Assembly: GCA_964019415.1 (NCBI GenBank)
Contig: OZ025884.1
Span: 6,956,941 to 7,020,940, forward strand
Reading direction: 5' to 3'
DNA length: 64,000 bases
DNA from: Ianthella basta
Taxonomy: Eukaryota > Porifera > Demospongiae > Verongiida > Ianthellidae
In this document: positions 36,453 to 46,756 of the stretch, in pieces
Layout of the letters: the number at the start of each line of letters is the position of its first letter
Position numbering within the stretch: the first letter of the stretch is position 1
Notes under the pieces: model-generated
Seen by the model: the letters and a program-made list of their open reading frames with translations, nothing else
The model's database searches: none
Told to the model about the DNA's origin: nothing
Position numbers and translations under genes: made by a program

Positions 36453-37312
36453 CACTCAGAGGAGCAACTGGTTCCTTGTGTTGACTCTGCATACAGGTTG
36501 GGAGGGATGGGAGGCGTGCACACAGAAGATGCTTGCCTACCTATCCAGGTGGAGCTGATGTGCGTCACTGAACTGACCTTGTCCTCCACACGTGATGGTG
36601 GAGGAGGCGTGTCTGTGTGGGTCCGCCTCTTTTTAGCAGGCTTGGGTTCTGTAGCGCTGCGATGACTGGTGGCCTCTCTGTCTGGCATCTTCCGCCTGTG
36701 CACACATCACACCACACAGTCACACACTGCACTGCACACAAGATGGGGGGGGGGGTGTAGGGGGGGTGCAGGGGGCACTAACTTGCTCTTTGGCTGTTCC
36801 CTTTTTGCTAACACCTCATTCAGGATGGACAGCTCCGACTCAATAGAGAGAACACGCCTGTGCCGGGAAACACGGAAGAGTAGCAACGGAAAGAATACTT
36901 GTGTGCATCCAGCTATGCGTGGCGGGTCCAATATAGTCAAGCCCCCATTACAGTGAAACCTCACCGAGAAATACTGTCCTCCCATTCTTTAAGCTCCGTC
37001 TGCAGGACGTCTAACTGCTCCACAGAGGGCTTCTTTCCTGCAGCAAGCAGAAGAGTAAAGCACTGACTTGGCACGCGGTCAAGGAGATCGTGGGTCGCTC
37101 AGTGGGAGACTGGCGTGGTCCAGCCGCTCCACTTTCGTACCTGATTCGAGCAGGGCACACGGCACTGAAGTCAAGGGTTTCAGCCAGTCGTACAGGTGGA
37201 TGGGTACGGAGGAAGGCTGAGAAGGGAGGAGGTGGACAGTAGTACATATCTATCGACATACGACATACCAACTCAAATTGCCCGCCGGCCTCACATCTGG
37301 AGAGGTATCCAT
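34777..37312 (-). CDS. TADA3: TADA3 (ADA3), histone acetyltransferase adaptor subunit
   Basis: Start ATG 37312 (MDTSPD, 18-bp exon with donor GTGAGG); this start keeps phase with the next exon PSSVPIHLYDWLKPLTSVPC. Then KKPSVEQLDVLQTELKEWED, RVLSIESELSILNEVLAKRE, and a basic stretch KPAKKRRTHTDTPPPPSR. The core exon 36356-36147 gives PDRGDSLERLWSSVEVFC then DITEPDLRQLKEYMTE and FDIPPLGEHYSRQWA, aligning well with human TADA3. Next are MDPLGPLTQRLVA, LTVEQRLKEELVALGIID, EQDEVLTELQSKQNELRTI, EMNLKRLRQLYTNAQLEMKR and the last exon DRESAWKAVKRRQELVREVE. TADA3 links GCN5/PCAF to ADA2 in SAGA and ATAC. Divergent from the small gene at 37353. Confidence 0.9.
34972..35028. repeat. 28-bp tandem copies each ending in a TADA3-type donor
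   Basis: Minus strand: the exon ends ...GTCCTGCAG at 35028 and the intron starts GTGGGTAG. Two 28-bp units follow, each ending CTAGCAG and followed by another GTGGG. CAG|GTGGG therefore recurs at 35028, 35000 and 34972, exactly 28 bp apart. The unit also contains the palindrome-like TCTAGCGGCTAGA. Confidence 0.85.
36000..36448. repeat. TADA3 intron repeats: 26-bp minisatellite (36000-36135) and donor-anchored (CA)n (36403-36448)
   Basis: The 26-bp unit (CCAGTGGTGGAGTGATGAGG core) follows the donor of the exon with DITEPDLRQL. The dinucleotide array starts exactly at another donor: exon ends AGTGGCAA at 36449 and (GT)n begins at 36448 on the minus strand, with phase 2 continuing into the next exon. 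Confidence 0.8.
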
Positions 37313-37352
37313 TTTTCCTGTTGCGCGTTTCACACGCGAAAGGTGACGCAAG
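37313..37352. promoter_or_regulatory. 40-bp divergent gap between TADA3 and the small plus-strand gene
   Basis: ATG 37312 (minus) and ATG 37353 (plus, AGATGGCTGC) are 40 bp apart. The second start codon is followed by a donor after five codons, typical of a very short first exon. Confidence 0.5.
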
Positions 37353-38019
37353 ATGGCTGCAGTAACGGTGCGCGTCCTTCACAATTATTTTGCAGCATAA
37401 TTAGGTGTGTCGTGGGTTGTTGTATGATGAAGTGCTCTCAACTGTGCACGCAGAGTGAACTGCTGAAAGGACTTCCTTGTCGAGATAAGAGCAACTTTTC
37501 CAAAGTCAGTTCCAGTGCTAGAAAAGTGAGTCCGGCGGATGTGACGTGCTGCTGTGGCGTACCTGCAGAACTGGGGAGGGGGGCGTGCCTGCAGAACTGG
37601 GGAGGGGGGGCGTGCCTGCAGAACTGGGGAGAGGGGGGGTCTGCAGGACAGAGGCGGTGTGCCTGTAGGGGGGGGGCGGGGTTCCCTGATTGCATTGTGC
37701 CAAGCAGTGTGGTGTGCCAGGTCTCTCCAGTTCACTGGCTGAAGTGTGTATGAGTTGATAAGGGACTAGTCACCCATTTACACGGCTCCTCCTTAAGTAT
37801 TGCATCGTCCTGTGTGCCCTTGCCATGTGTGGAGCTAGCTGAGTGGCCGTTGCAGGGCAAGGCTGCAGGGTGACTGTGTAAGCCCGCTTGTGATTGAGTC
37901 AGTTTCTGATGTCACACTGTGTGCAGCGCTGCAAGATGAGGGAGTATGTCAAGACAAGTGACAGAGATGGCAAGACAGCACAAGGTGACGGGTGCCTACT
38001 GTGTCTTTGTGTGCATTAA
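37353..38019 (+). CDS. Small unidentified protein, about 60 residues in three exons
   Basis: Exons 37353-37367 (MAAVT), 37454-37525 (SELLKGLPCRDKSNFSKVSS...) and 37927-38019 (RCKMREYVKTSDRDGKTAQ..., ending VCVH and TAA), all in phase 0 with GT/AG borders. ATTAAA at 38015-38020 overlaps the stop codon and could be the poly(A) signal. Intron 2 contains three copies of a G-rich unit around CTGCAGAACTGGGGA. I do not recognise the protein. The last exon could instead be spliced at 37983/37984 to exons not found. Confidence in the exact model is low, but the conserved-looking charged exon 2 argues for a real gene. Confidence 0.4.
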
Positions 38020-38116
38020 ACATTAGTGCTGTGACTACAGTCATTGCACAATTTCTTTCGCAATTGCACAACACCACAATTGATCACACGACAGTATCAC
38101 AGTGACTTGTCAAATG

Positions 38117-38217
38117 TCAGAGGTTGTCTGTTGTCATGTGACGTTTAGCCTTCCAATGCTGCCTGTATCCACTGATTGTCTGCTTCTTTTGCAAATGACG
38201 CATCATCTCCACTGCTT

Positions 38218-38266
<49 letters not shown>

Positions 38267-41200
38267 TGTCTCACTGCAATATAGCCCAAGAGAAGAATTA
38301 CTGGCACAGCAAAGATCAGGAGGATGGTGGGTATTGTCTCGGGGTCACACCTCACCGGCAGGAAGAAGGCCAGCTCACCAATGAAGAAGGTCAACTGTGG
38401 AGGGTATGGTAAGGGTGCAGGGGGTGCGGTGAGGGTTCAGGGATGAGTGGTGAGGGTGCAGGGGTGGTGGTGAGGGTGCAGGGCGGTGGTGCTCACATGA
38501 AACAGTAGAACGAGCCACGCCACTCCCACTGTTATTCGGTAGTATCTGTAGTAAACTGGTGAGTGTGGATGGAGAGGGTGAGGGGGTGGGGCTGGACGGA
38601 GCTAAAGCAGTACCACAGGCAGCCGCCTAGTGGTGTATGTACTGACTGCAACGGCATGAGCTGGACATTGCAATGACACAAGGCATTCTTACATCGAAGG
38701 TGGCTTGTGTGTGTTTTCTTTCCCTTCTTGCCTTCCTCGGCTGAACCTTCTTCCTCAATTGGTAGACTGACACTGGAGCCCTCTTGTCTGGCAGCAGGGG
38801 ACTTGAACCAGGTGAAGATCCACCAACCAAACTGGCTGTGCATCTCGGCAGTGAAAGCAATGAACACAAAGGTGAACAGGAAAAGAACTAGCATCTGGAG
38901 AGGGGAGGGGAGGGGAGGGGAGGGGAGGGGCAGGTATGCAGCAAAGCAGCAGTTGTCATGGTGACCTACTTAATGGGGATCTTACATTAGACAATGCCAC
39001 GTAGCCAACTAGCTCCAGTCCATATCCAGTGAAGCTTCGGAAGGAGTACACTGAAGTGGGAGTGGAAAGCAGTTACGTACATACATACACCACACCACAA
39101 ACCACACCACACCACACTACACTACTACACTACACCACACTACACTACACTACTACACTACACCACACTACACCACACCACACTACACCACACTACACTA
39201 CACCACACTACACTACACTACACCACACTACACCACACCACACTACACCACACCACACTACACTACACTACACTACACTACACCACACTACACCACACTA
39301 CACCACACTACACCACACTACACTACACTACACTACACTACACTACACCACACCACACTACACCACACCACACTACACCACACTACACCACACTACACTA
39401 CACTACACTACACTACACTACACTACACCACACTACACTACACCACACTACACCACACTACACCACACTACACTACACTACACTACACTACACTACACCA
39501 CACTACACTACACCACACCACACTACACCACACCACACCACACTACACCACACTACACTACACTACACTACACCACACCACACTACACCACACTACACTA
39601 CACCACACTACACCACACTACACTACACTACACTACACCACACCACACTACACCACACCACACCACACTACACCACACCACACTACACTACACCACACCA
39701 CACCACACCACACTACACTACACCACACCACACTACACCACACCACACTACACCACACCACACTACACTACACTACACTACACCACACCACACTACACCA
39801 CACTACACTACACTACGCCACACCACACTACACCACACCACACCACACTACACCACACTACACCACACTACACCACACTCACATACCATACCTCTCGGGT
39901 CTGGTATGTGAGACTACGTATGCATGGCCTCTGTGCACACAGTGTGTGGAAAACATGAGTTCTGTTTATAAACTATGCAAGTGTGAAGATGTCACTACTG
40001 CAAATGCCCACAACAGGGTACTCTTAAAGATATGTTCTCCTCGACTCCCTCTTCCCCTCTTCTCCACTCCCTCTTCCCCCCTCCCCTCCCTTCAACCCCT
40101 TTCCCTGCCCCGCCCCCTCCCTGTACCTTGAACGGCACTGTACATGACAAGGAGCACATTCAACAAGAGAGAGAAGTAGACATCAATGATACTCTTCGTG
40201 TAGAGCTGTGAGGGAGAGGGAGAGGGGGAGGGAGAGGGGGAGGGGGAGGGGGAGGGGGAGGAGAGGTTGAAGACTGAGGGAGCGTGAGAAAGTGTAGTGG
40301 AGTGCGAGGGAGTGTAGTGGAGTGGAGTGTAGACAGGCATACTCTATATTCCAGAAACGGCACTCCAGTCCAGCCACAGCGTCCTCTTTCGCCGTGGTAA
40401 CATACACATACGGTCTGTATGGTCTGTGTGTCAGCCACACAGCACAAGCACTCACCGCAAGGGACAAACTGGCGTAGTTGTAAAGGACGAATGCAATGAA
40501 GAAGATGGCATAGATGAGCTTGTCCTTCCCTAAGGACTGCACACGGGAGGGAACACACTGGAGTGAGGGGTGGGTGCACACCTACCTCCTCCCCCACCCC
40601 CCTTCCCTTGACCACCTCTGTGATGCATTGCACTCCCATGTGTGATTTGCCTCAAATTCCATTAAAAGGCTAGCAGTTATACCTGTCACTCTATTAACTG
40701 CTATATAAGGTGACAGGTGAGCACCAAATAAGGGAACAGGGAAAATTCTTAACTCATGATGAAGCCATACACAGCCAGCAATGTGATGTGCAGTTATTCA
40801 TATGGACACTGGCATGTAACCGCTTAATGGATATCACAATCACACACACATTCCACACAGAGTGCACATACTATGTTTGCCATTGAGTGGTTGGAGAAGT
40901 TAAAGGAGCCGCAGAACTGACTGGTCCTGTTGTCAGTGTGGAACGCTGAAACTGCCCTTTGAACCCCATAGGCATTCAGAACGCCCAAAATGGCTCCTTC
41001 GCAGTTACAGTTCTCAGCGACAGCATCCTCTAACCGGCTGTCCTCAAACTGTGCCAAACCAATTAAGACAATAGCCACCTGCAGACCAATCACTAGTATA
41101 CCTACCACACACATGGGGGGAGGGGAAGGGGGAGGGGGAGGGGAGGTGAGGGGGGAGGGCGGAGCATGGTATGAGGACAGAACAACATCCATTCATTGGT

Positions 41201-42703
41201 CGATTCCTTACATTTTGTTTATAACGTACCACACAAACTCCACCAATAAGTATGCACAGTAGGTGTTTGGCAATGGACTGATCAAATCAGTAGTGTTAGC
41301 TGTGGGCAGTCTACAAGCTACACGGCCCCAGCTACACGGCCCCAGCTACACGGCCCCAGCTACACGGCCTCAGCTACACGGCCTCAGCTACACGGCCCCA
41401 GCTACACGGCCCCAGCTACACGGCCCCAGCTACACACCCTCAGCTACACGGCCTCAGCTACACGGCCCCAGCTACACGGCCCCAGCTACACGGCCCCAGC
41501 TACACGGCCCCAGCTACACGGCCCCAGCTACACGGCCTCAGCTACACGGCCCCAGCTACACGGCCCCAGCTACACGGCCTCAGCTACACGGCCCCAGCTA
41601 CACAGCCTCAGCTACACGGCCCCAGCTACACGGCCTCAGCTACACGGCCCCAGCTACACAGCCTCAGCTACACGGCCCCAGCTACACGGCCCCAGCTACA
41701 CGGCCCCAGCTACACGGCCCCAGCTACACGGCCCCAGCTACACGGCCCCAGCTACACGGCCTCAGCTACACGGCCCCAGCTACACAGCCTCAGCTACACG
41801 GCCCCAGCTACACGGCCCCAGCTACACACCCTCAGCTACACGGCCTCAGCTACACGGCCCCAGCTACACGGCCCCAGCTACACGGCCCCAGCTACACAGC
41901 CTCAGCTACACGGCCCCAGCTACACGGCCCCAGCTACACGGCCTCAGCTACACACCCTCAGCTACACACCCTCAGCTACACAGCCTCAGCTACACGGCCC
42001 CAGCTACACGGCCCCAGCTACACACCCTCAGCTACACGGCCCCAGCTACACAGCCTCAGCTACACGGCCCCAGCTACACAGCCCCAGCTACACAGCCTCA
42101 GCTACACGGCCCCAGCTACACGGCCCCAGCTACACACCCTCAGCTACACACCCTCAGCTACACACCCTCAGCTACACACCCTCAGCTACACAGCCTCAGC
42201 TACACGGCCCCAGCTACACGGTCCCAGCTACACGGCCCCAGCTACACCCTCAGAGCTAGAACACTGTTACAGTGCCATTAAAACAGTGCATGGCGTACAG
42301 ACTTGCGCCCGCTCGTTCACAACATTCTAAGGCTCTTGCTAAAACATGCTGGAAACAATGGAAGCGCTTCTCCGGAAGTATACACTCACTACCTCCTCAC
42401 GGGCACCGGTACCGTGTCGAGGTGTAGTACTACTTAAAAACATGCTGGTATGAATCGACGGAGTCACTCCTACGCGGTGCGCCAACTCGCTGCAGTGTCA
42501 CGAATGTGCTGGCAGTGGAGGAGGTGCGACACCGTCCACTACTACTCGCCATCCTTACCTTGGATCAGGGCAGACACGAGGAAAGATGCTCTGCAACACT
42601 TCTTCCGTGAGCAAGATGCGGTGACTCCGTCTGGGAACAGCTTCTCCTGTCGAACAACGAGCCCGCTGCGAGACTGGCGGGTAGCGGCATGAGGCAATTC
42701 CAT
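38117..42703 (-). CDS. Unidentified multi-pass membrane protein
   Basis: Exons on the minus strand from ATG 42703 (MELPHAATRQSRSG). The first intron is filled by a minisatellite (41310-42245). TM segments: ILVIGLQVAIVLIGLAQF (exon about 41125-40870), followed by a loop with several Cys and sequons (CNCEGAILG, NRTSQFCGSFNFSN, NHSM); LIYAIFFIAFVLYNYASLSL (about 40540-40455); IDVYFSLLLNVLLVMYSAV (40205-40128); FRSFTGYGLELVGYVALSN (about 39050-38988); MLVLFLFTFVFIAFTAEM (from 38894), then a polar loop EEEGSAEEGKKGKK; YYRYYRITVGVAWLVLLFH; LTFFIGELAFFLPV; and IPTILLIFAVPVILLLGYIA. About seven or eight hydrophobic helices. The final exon is uncertain; a phase-compatible one ends at TGA 38117. I could not assign a family. 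Confidence 0.6.
39085..39885. repeat. Pentanucleotide array of CACTA and CACCA, about 800 bp
   Basis: About 160 five-base units, each either CACTA or CACCA, in an intron of the membrane-protein gene. The two unit types are mixed without an obvious higher-order period. All six frames are open or nearly so, giving a false 309-codon frame of Thr/His/Tyr/Pro. Confidence 0.95.
40207..41160. repeat. GA-rich tracts before two exons of the membrane protein (40207-40262 and 41115-41160)
   Basis: GGGAGGGGGAGG-type sequence on the plus strand, i.e. C/T tracts on the sense strand. The second ends just before the acceptor of the exon GILVIGLQVAIVL. The first lies next to the exon LYTKSIIDVYF. Confidence 0.7.
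41310..42245. repeat. 14-bp minisatellite, about 65 copies (membrane-protein intron 1)
   Basis: Unit AGCTACACGGCCCC with variants CGGCCTC, CACCCTC and CAGCCTC. It fills most of the first intron. A false 355-codon plus-strand frame results because 14 is not divisible by three. Confidence 0.95.
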
Positions 42704-42842
42704 TGCGCAGCGCCACGGACCGATGTAGACGGATACGCGGCTCGCTGGTGCATCCGGATGCGAAAGGATTGACGGTTGCGGCAGCACTAGGAATGCACGC
42801 CTAGGGGCACGCCTCTCTGGAGTCGCCCACGCACGATGAGAA
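42704..42842. promoter_or_regulatory. 139-bp divergent promoter region, membrane protein and syntaxin
   Basis: 139 bp between start codons at 42703 (minus) and 42843 (plus). GC-rich, with CACGCCTAGGGGCACGCC near 42796. No TATA box seen. Confidence 0.4.
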
Positions 42843-44295
42843 ATGGCGTCACAAGAGGACCCCAGTCGAGTGCGTTGTCGAAAGCAAGTGTGTCTTTACA
42901 AGCGACTGGTCGCGAACTGTGTTCGTTTTCTTTGTATCATTTCAGGTCTTGCAGCGCATAACCAGCGCCACTGCCGAGCTGGAGGCGGGCGTGAAGAGAG
43001 TGGGGAGCCAGTCGGATGGGACCGAGTTGAGGGAGGATCTAAACTCGAAGAAAGATGACATACTCGCGGACATCAGGATAATGAAGAATATCCTGCAGAG
43101 CACGAAGCAGAAGTAAGCGCCACGTGCTCTGTGCACGGTAGATCTACGGCGTGGACGGTCAACCCCACCCACAACACCATGCACCAGCTGGGGGGTCTAG
43201 TGTTTGTTATAGTGAGGATCCCCTCCCCCTCCCCCTCCCCTCCCCTCCCCCTCCCCTCCCCTCCCCCTCCTCTCCCCCCCTCCCCTCCCCTCCCCCTTGC
43301 TCTGGCACAGATCTGAAGAGGACAAGTCCCGCACTCTCAACATGAGGTACGACAAGCTGACAAAGGACTTCAAGACAGTTGTGGCCAAAGCAGAAGCTGC
43401 TCTGAGAGCGTATGAGAGAAAGTTCAAAGAGCATCCCTTGCGCGACTGTAAGGAGAGGGCCGGGCAGCCCTGTGGGGTGGGGTGGATGGTGCCAGCAGGA
43501 CATGGCTTGAGCTCACAAGGGCTGTCACGGCACAGTGCATGTGTGTGTGTGTGTGATGGATACTGGTGTGTATCTCTCCTCCCCTCCCCTCCCCTCCCCT
43601 CCTCTCCCCTCCCCTCCCCTCCGCTCCCCTCCCCCTCCTTCCCCTCCCCTCCCTTCCCTCCCCCTCCCCCTCCCCCTTCTCATGTCCAGTTACTACTAGT
43701 GACACACTGACCTCCAGCACAACAATGCATGGAAGTGGTCCAAGCACGCAGCAACAGGAGGTTGCCATGGATACTGCTGTGGCTATAACGGAACGAAATC
43801 AGCAACTGCGTCAGCTTCAGGGGTAGGCAGACCGAGGGCTGGGCTGTGACATGGTGGAGGTGTGTTGTGTGTTGGTTAGTTCCGTGTTCATTACGCGCTG
43901 TGGTGTTTGTGCAGGAACATTGCAGACTTGCACGACATTGGTAAGAATATTGCTGTGATGGTAGACGACCAGCAGCAAGCTCTTGACAATGTTGAGGCGA
44001 ATGTGTATCAAGCTGGTGATCGTGTCGCTGCTGGCGCTGTGCAGTTGCAGCAGGTTGGTCCTTGTGCTGCCATGCATGCCTCACTCCAGCTACTGCGGTG
44101 CAGGCTGGCCTCAGTGAGGGGGCCAGTGTGTAAGTGCTCCTTCCTTCAATCCTACAGGGAAGTGCTCTGGCACACAAGAAGAGGATCCTCATTGCGGTCA
44201 TTGTTGCCATTTTAGTCGGAGTGGGTGTGGCGGTGGTTCTCTTCATCATCATCCTCGGTACTGCCATCGGCTGCTCACCGCCGAACAGATGCTAG
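42843..44295 (+). CDS. Syntaxin 7/12-like Qa-SNARE
   Basis: Exons 42843-42887, 42946-43112, 43311-43447, 43690-43822, 43915-44053 and 44158-44295; phases agree. The Habc region contains VLQRITSATAELEAGVKRVG and RTLNMRYDKLTKDFKTVVAK. After a Ser/Thr-rich linker comes the SNARE motif AITERNQQLRQLQGNIADLH, then DIGKNIAVMVDDQQQALDNV with the zero-layer Gln in DDQQQ. The C-terminal anchor is LIAVIVAILVGVGVAVVLFI before a short tail (CSPPNRC). Syntaxins 7 and 12/13 act in endosome-lysosome and recycling fusion; assignment to that branch rests on the SNARE segment and is moderately sure. Confidence 0.85.
43207..43675. repeat. C/T-rich arrays before syntaxin exons (43207-43293 and 43574-43675)
   Basis: Both are CCCCTCCCC-type tracts on the sense strand, ending within about 20 bp of the acceptors at 43311 and 43690. 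Confidence 0.8.
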
Positions 44296-44495
44296 TGTGC
44301 AGACCTTCAAGAAGAACACAGCTAACTGTAAAGAGTGCATGCATTCGTAGATTGCTCCACCTCACCCCTAGCCCCCAGAGACGTAGTACATGTCACATTT
44401 TTTATAATGTGTGAACACTGTAGTGGAGTTGCTCGGAACAAAATGGCCGCCACTTCTTACCGCTCATGACTTCAGATTTTGTCCTTGCCTGAGAA

Positions 44496-45870
44496 ATGTT
44501 CCAAATGACCTTGGTGGACGTTGTCGCGTGGGCAGCCAGCATTGCCACCATAGGCATGTTCGGCAGTAGCACGTAAGTTGCTCTCGAGTGATCGAGTATG
44601 AGGGGCGACGAGTCGTCGTCCCCTCGGTCGTCCCTCATGGGACGCACACAGGGCACGCGGGAATGTTTGTACTGTCTGTGTGCTCAGCACATTAGCTGAC
44701 ACCATCAACTCGTGCTCCCGTGATTCAGGGCAGCGCCGTGGTCCAGACCAATCGTCTTCGGCTGGTCTGAGTACCCTCGCGTGACTTGAACGGCGTGGTT
44801 ATGAATTCATATCAGTTCTCATTATTTTCGAGTGTGTCTGGTCCGTGCAGTGTCAACTGTTGGAGGATACACCAGACCAAGAGCACAGGGTCCGTGGCCT
44901 ACCTCCCCTTCCTGGCTGGAGTTATCAAGTGAATGTGCACACTTCACAGGACATGCTCCTGTTGAGCTGTAGATGACACGTGATGTGTGCTTGTTTGTGC
45001 TCTGTGCATGCCCTCCGTAGACTGTGGTGCTTGTAGCCCACTGCACTCCAGCTGAACTCAATCTGCTGGTGTCTCTTGTGGTCTTGCTATTCTGTAGCTG
45101 TGTGCTGTGGCTGAGCTACGGCTACCTGCGAGAGGACGCCACCATCCTCCTAGTGAACGTCACAGGGCTGGTGCTCAACGCAGTCTATGTAGTTGTGTTC
45201 CTCATGTACACTCAGAAAATGGTGAGCACCAACAGACTAACTGCAAGCTACAATGTTTACTGAGTGTGCTGACCCCCTCCCCCTCTCCCTCCCATTGCAA
45301 TTGGTGTAGAATGAAGTGGCTGTCCGCTGTGGTCTGGCCCTCGCGTTTGTTCTGGCTGTGTTTGTTTATGTGTTTCTGATTGAGAGTGAGCAGACTAGAG
45401 GGATGAACATCCTCGGGCTCCTCTGCAATGCAGTCACTATCGCATTCTTTGCCTCGCCGCTGGCCACAATGGTGAGCACACAGGCAACCATGTGACAACC
45501 CTATCATGTGACAGTCACATGACCTCCTTGACCGCAGAATGAGGTGATGACAACCCAGTCTACCGAGACCATGTCCCTGCCCCTGTCCTCCATGTCAGCG
45601 CTGACCACCTTCCTCTGGGTAGTCTACGGAGTGCTCCAGTGGGACATCTACGTCACGGTGAGCACTGCCTGTGGTGTGGCAGCTGGGGCAGGAGTGCAGC
45701 CTATGGGGGGGGGGCGTGCACTACAGCAACACCATCCGTCCCTCCCTCTCCCCCTGCAGGTGCCCAATGCCTTGGGCCTGGTCCTGTCCTCTGTCCAGCT
45801 ATCTCTGTTTGCAGTGTACGGTCAAGGACAGCCACGCAAGAGAGTAGTGTCAATAGACAAACCCATCTAA
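44496..45870 (+). CDS. SLC50A1: SWEET-family sugar transporter (SLC50)
   Basis: Exons 44496-44572, 44851-44928, 45098-45221, 45310-45471, 45538-45657 and 45760-45870. Start MFQMTLVDVVAWAASIATIG; a second in-frame Met follows at 44505. The seven-helix MtN3/saliva fold is clear: first repeat IATIGMF, then CWRIHQTKSTGSVAYLPFLA (the conserved P-loop with KSTGSV and PFL), VLWLSYGYLREDATILLVN; then VAVRCGLALAFVLAVFVYVF; second repeat LCNAVTIAFFASPLATM, VMTTQSTETMSLPLSSMSAL, FLWVVYGVLQWDIYVTVPNA. SWEETs are facilitative sugar carriers in plasma or Golgi membranes. Introns are short. It lies head-to-tail with the syntaxin (200 bp gap). Confidence 0.92.
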
Positions 45871-45984
45871 CATATCATTAGAGTGAACAGACAACTTGAA
45901 TGCTGCACGAGTCACTCCCACCCCACACCTCAGGTGCCCCTGGTTAATTTAAAACAAAGGAATGTACAAGTAATCAATCATACA

Positions 45985-45985
<1 letters not shown>

Positions 45986-46046
<61 letters not shown>
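45986..46046. repeat. (CA)n microsatellite between SWEET and ANAPC11 stop codons
   Basis: About 60 bp of CA repeats directly beside the ANAPC11 stop codon in the convergent intergenic region (45871-46048). Nothing else is recognisable there. Confidence 0.9.
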
Positions 46047-46048
<2 letters not shown>

Positions 46049-46707
46049 TCACTGCTTGAACTGCCACTCCCTCCGACACATGGGGCACTGACGGTTGACC
46101 TGCTGTGTCCCAAGCCACTTCATAATGCAGTGCAGATGGAACTGGTGTCCACACTGACCCGTCACTGTGACAAGGAGAGGGAGGGGGGGGGAAGGGGAGG
46201 GGAAGGGGAAGGGGGAGGGGACACAAGGTCACCATGCTTCGCTGTGCATGCCTTCACTCTGGCATGTACAAAGCCTGCTGTCACTACCTTACCCCACCCA
46301 CCCACCGATGGGGCAGTTGTCCCCACCCACCCACCGACGGGGCAGTTGTCCCCGGGAAACATGCAGTCTGGACAGACACCGTCAAACGCCACACGGCAGA
46401 TGCCACAGTCTGTGTCTCTTGTGCACCATTTCCACACGGCCACAGCACTCCACCTGGGGGGGGGGGGGGGGGGGGGCACAGGGCCATAGGGGGCGTGGCC
46501 AACGTATCATAGAACACCCCTAAGCAACTGGTTTCCAAACTGCTTTCTGCAAGCCACACGCAGACCTCATTGCCTCACCCTAAGAGAATGAGTCAAGACG
46601 CAATTAACATGTACGCGTTCACATCTGTCAATGCATCAAACACTGAATGTAATTAAGCCATTAACACATGCAGGAAACAGGTTCTGACTTTTGATCCGAA
46701 CTTTCAT
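46049..46707 (-). CDS. ANAPC11: ANAPC11, RING-H2 subunit of the anaphase-promoting complex
   Basis: Three exons. Exon 1 starts at ATG 46707 (MKVRIK). Exon 2 gives WSAVAVWKWCTRDTDCGICR then VAFDGVCPDCMFPGDNCPV. Exon 3 gives VTGQCGHQFHLHCIMKWLGT then RQCPMCRREWQFKQ and TGA. The Cys/His spacing matches the human RING-H2 (CGIC, CPDC, GHQFHLHCI, CPMC) nearly residue for residue. The protein is the catalytic E3 core of APC/C with ANAPC2. The first junction is uncertain: canonical splicing (donor GTTTCC) gives MKVRIKSQNL-WSAV, three residues longer than expected, whereas the best alignment (IKRWSAV) has no GT at the boundary. An upstream short ORF overlaps the start codon. Divergent from DENND3. Confidence 0.9.
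46306..46363. repeat. 29-bp duplication of exon 2 end plus donor (ANAPC11)
   Basis: Minus strand: exon 2 ends GACAACTGCCCCGTCG at 46335, followed by GTGGGTGGGTGGG. A second copy with one change (CCCATCG) ends at 46306, again followed by GTGGGTGGG. The 5' splice site therefore exists twice, 29 bp apart. Confidence 0.85.
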
Positions 46708-46756
46708 CGCTTTGCCGCCATTTTAGATCACGTGGTTTTAATTGAGTTGTTCTACG
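46708..46756. promoter_or_regulatory. 49-bp divergent promoter gap, ANAPC11 and DENND3
   Basis: 49 bp between ATG 46707 (minus) and ATG 46757 (plus). It contains GCCGCCATTTTAG, a YY1-like CCAT core often found at bidirectional housekeeping promoters, and CACGTG (E-box) at about 46730. Confidence 0.55.

Noticed and set aside
37554-37742. Second small plus-strand frame in the 37.5-kb G-rich repeats
   Set aside because: Three copies of a G-rich unit in the intron of the small gene; no independent coding signal.
39029-39958. 309-codon Thr/His/Tyr/Pro frame
   Set aside because: Generated by the CACTA/CACCA array; an intron, not a gene.
41263-42330. 355-codon plus-strand frame of repeated Tyr/Thr/Ala/Pro, collagen- or adhesive-protein-like
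   Set aside because: Comes from a 14-bp repeat in an intron of the minus-strand membrane protein; a 14-bp period gives a false peptide periodicity.
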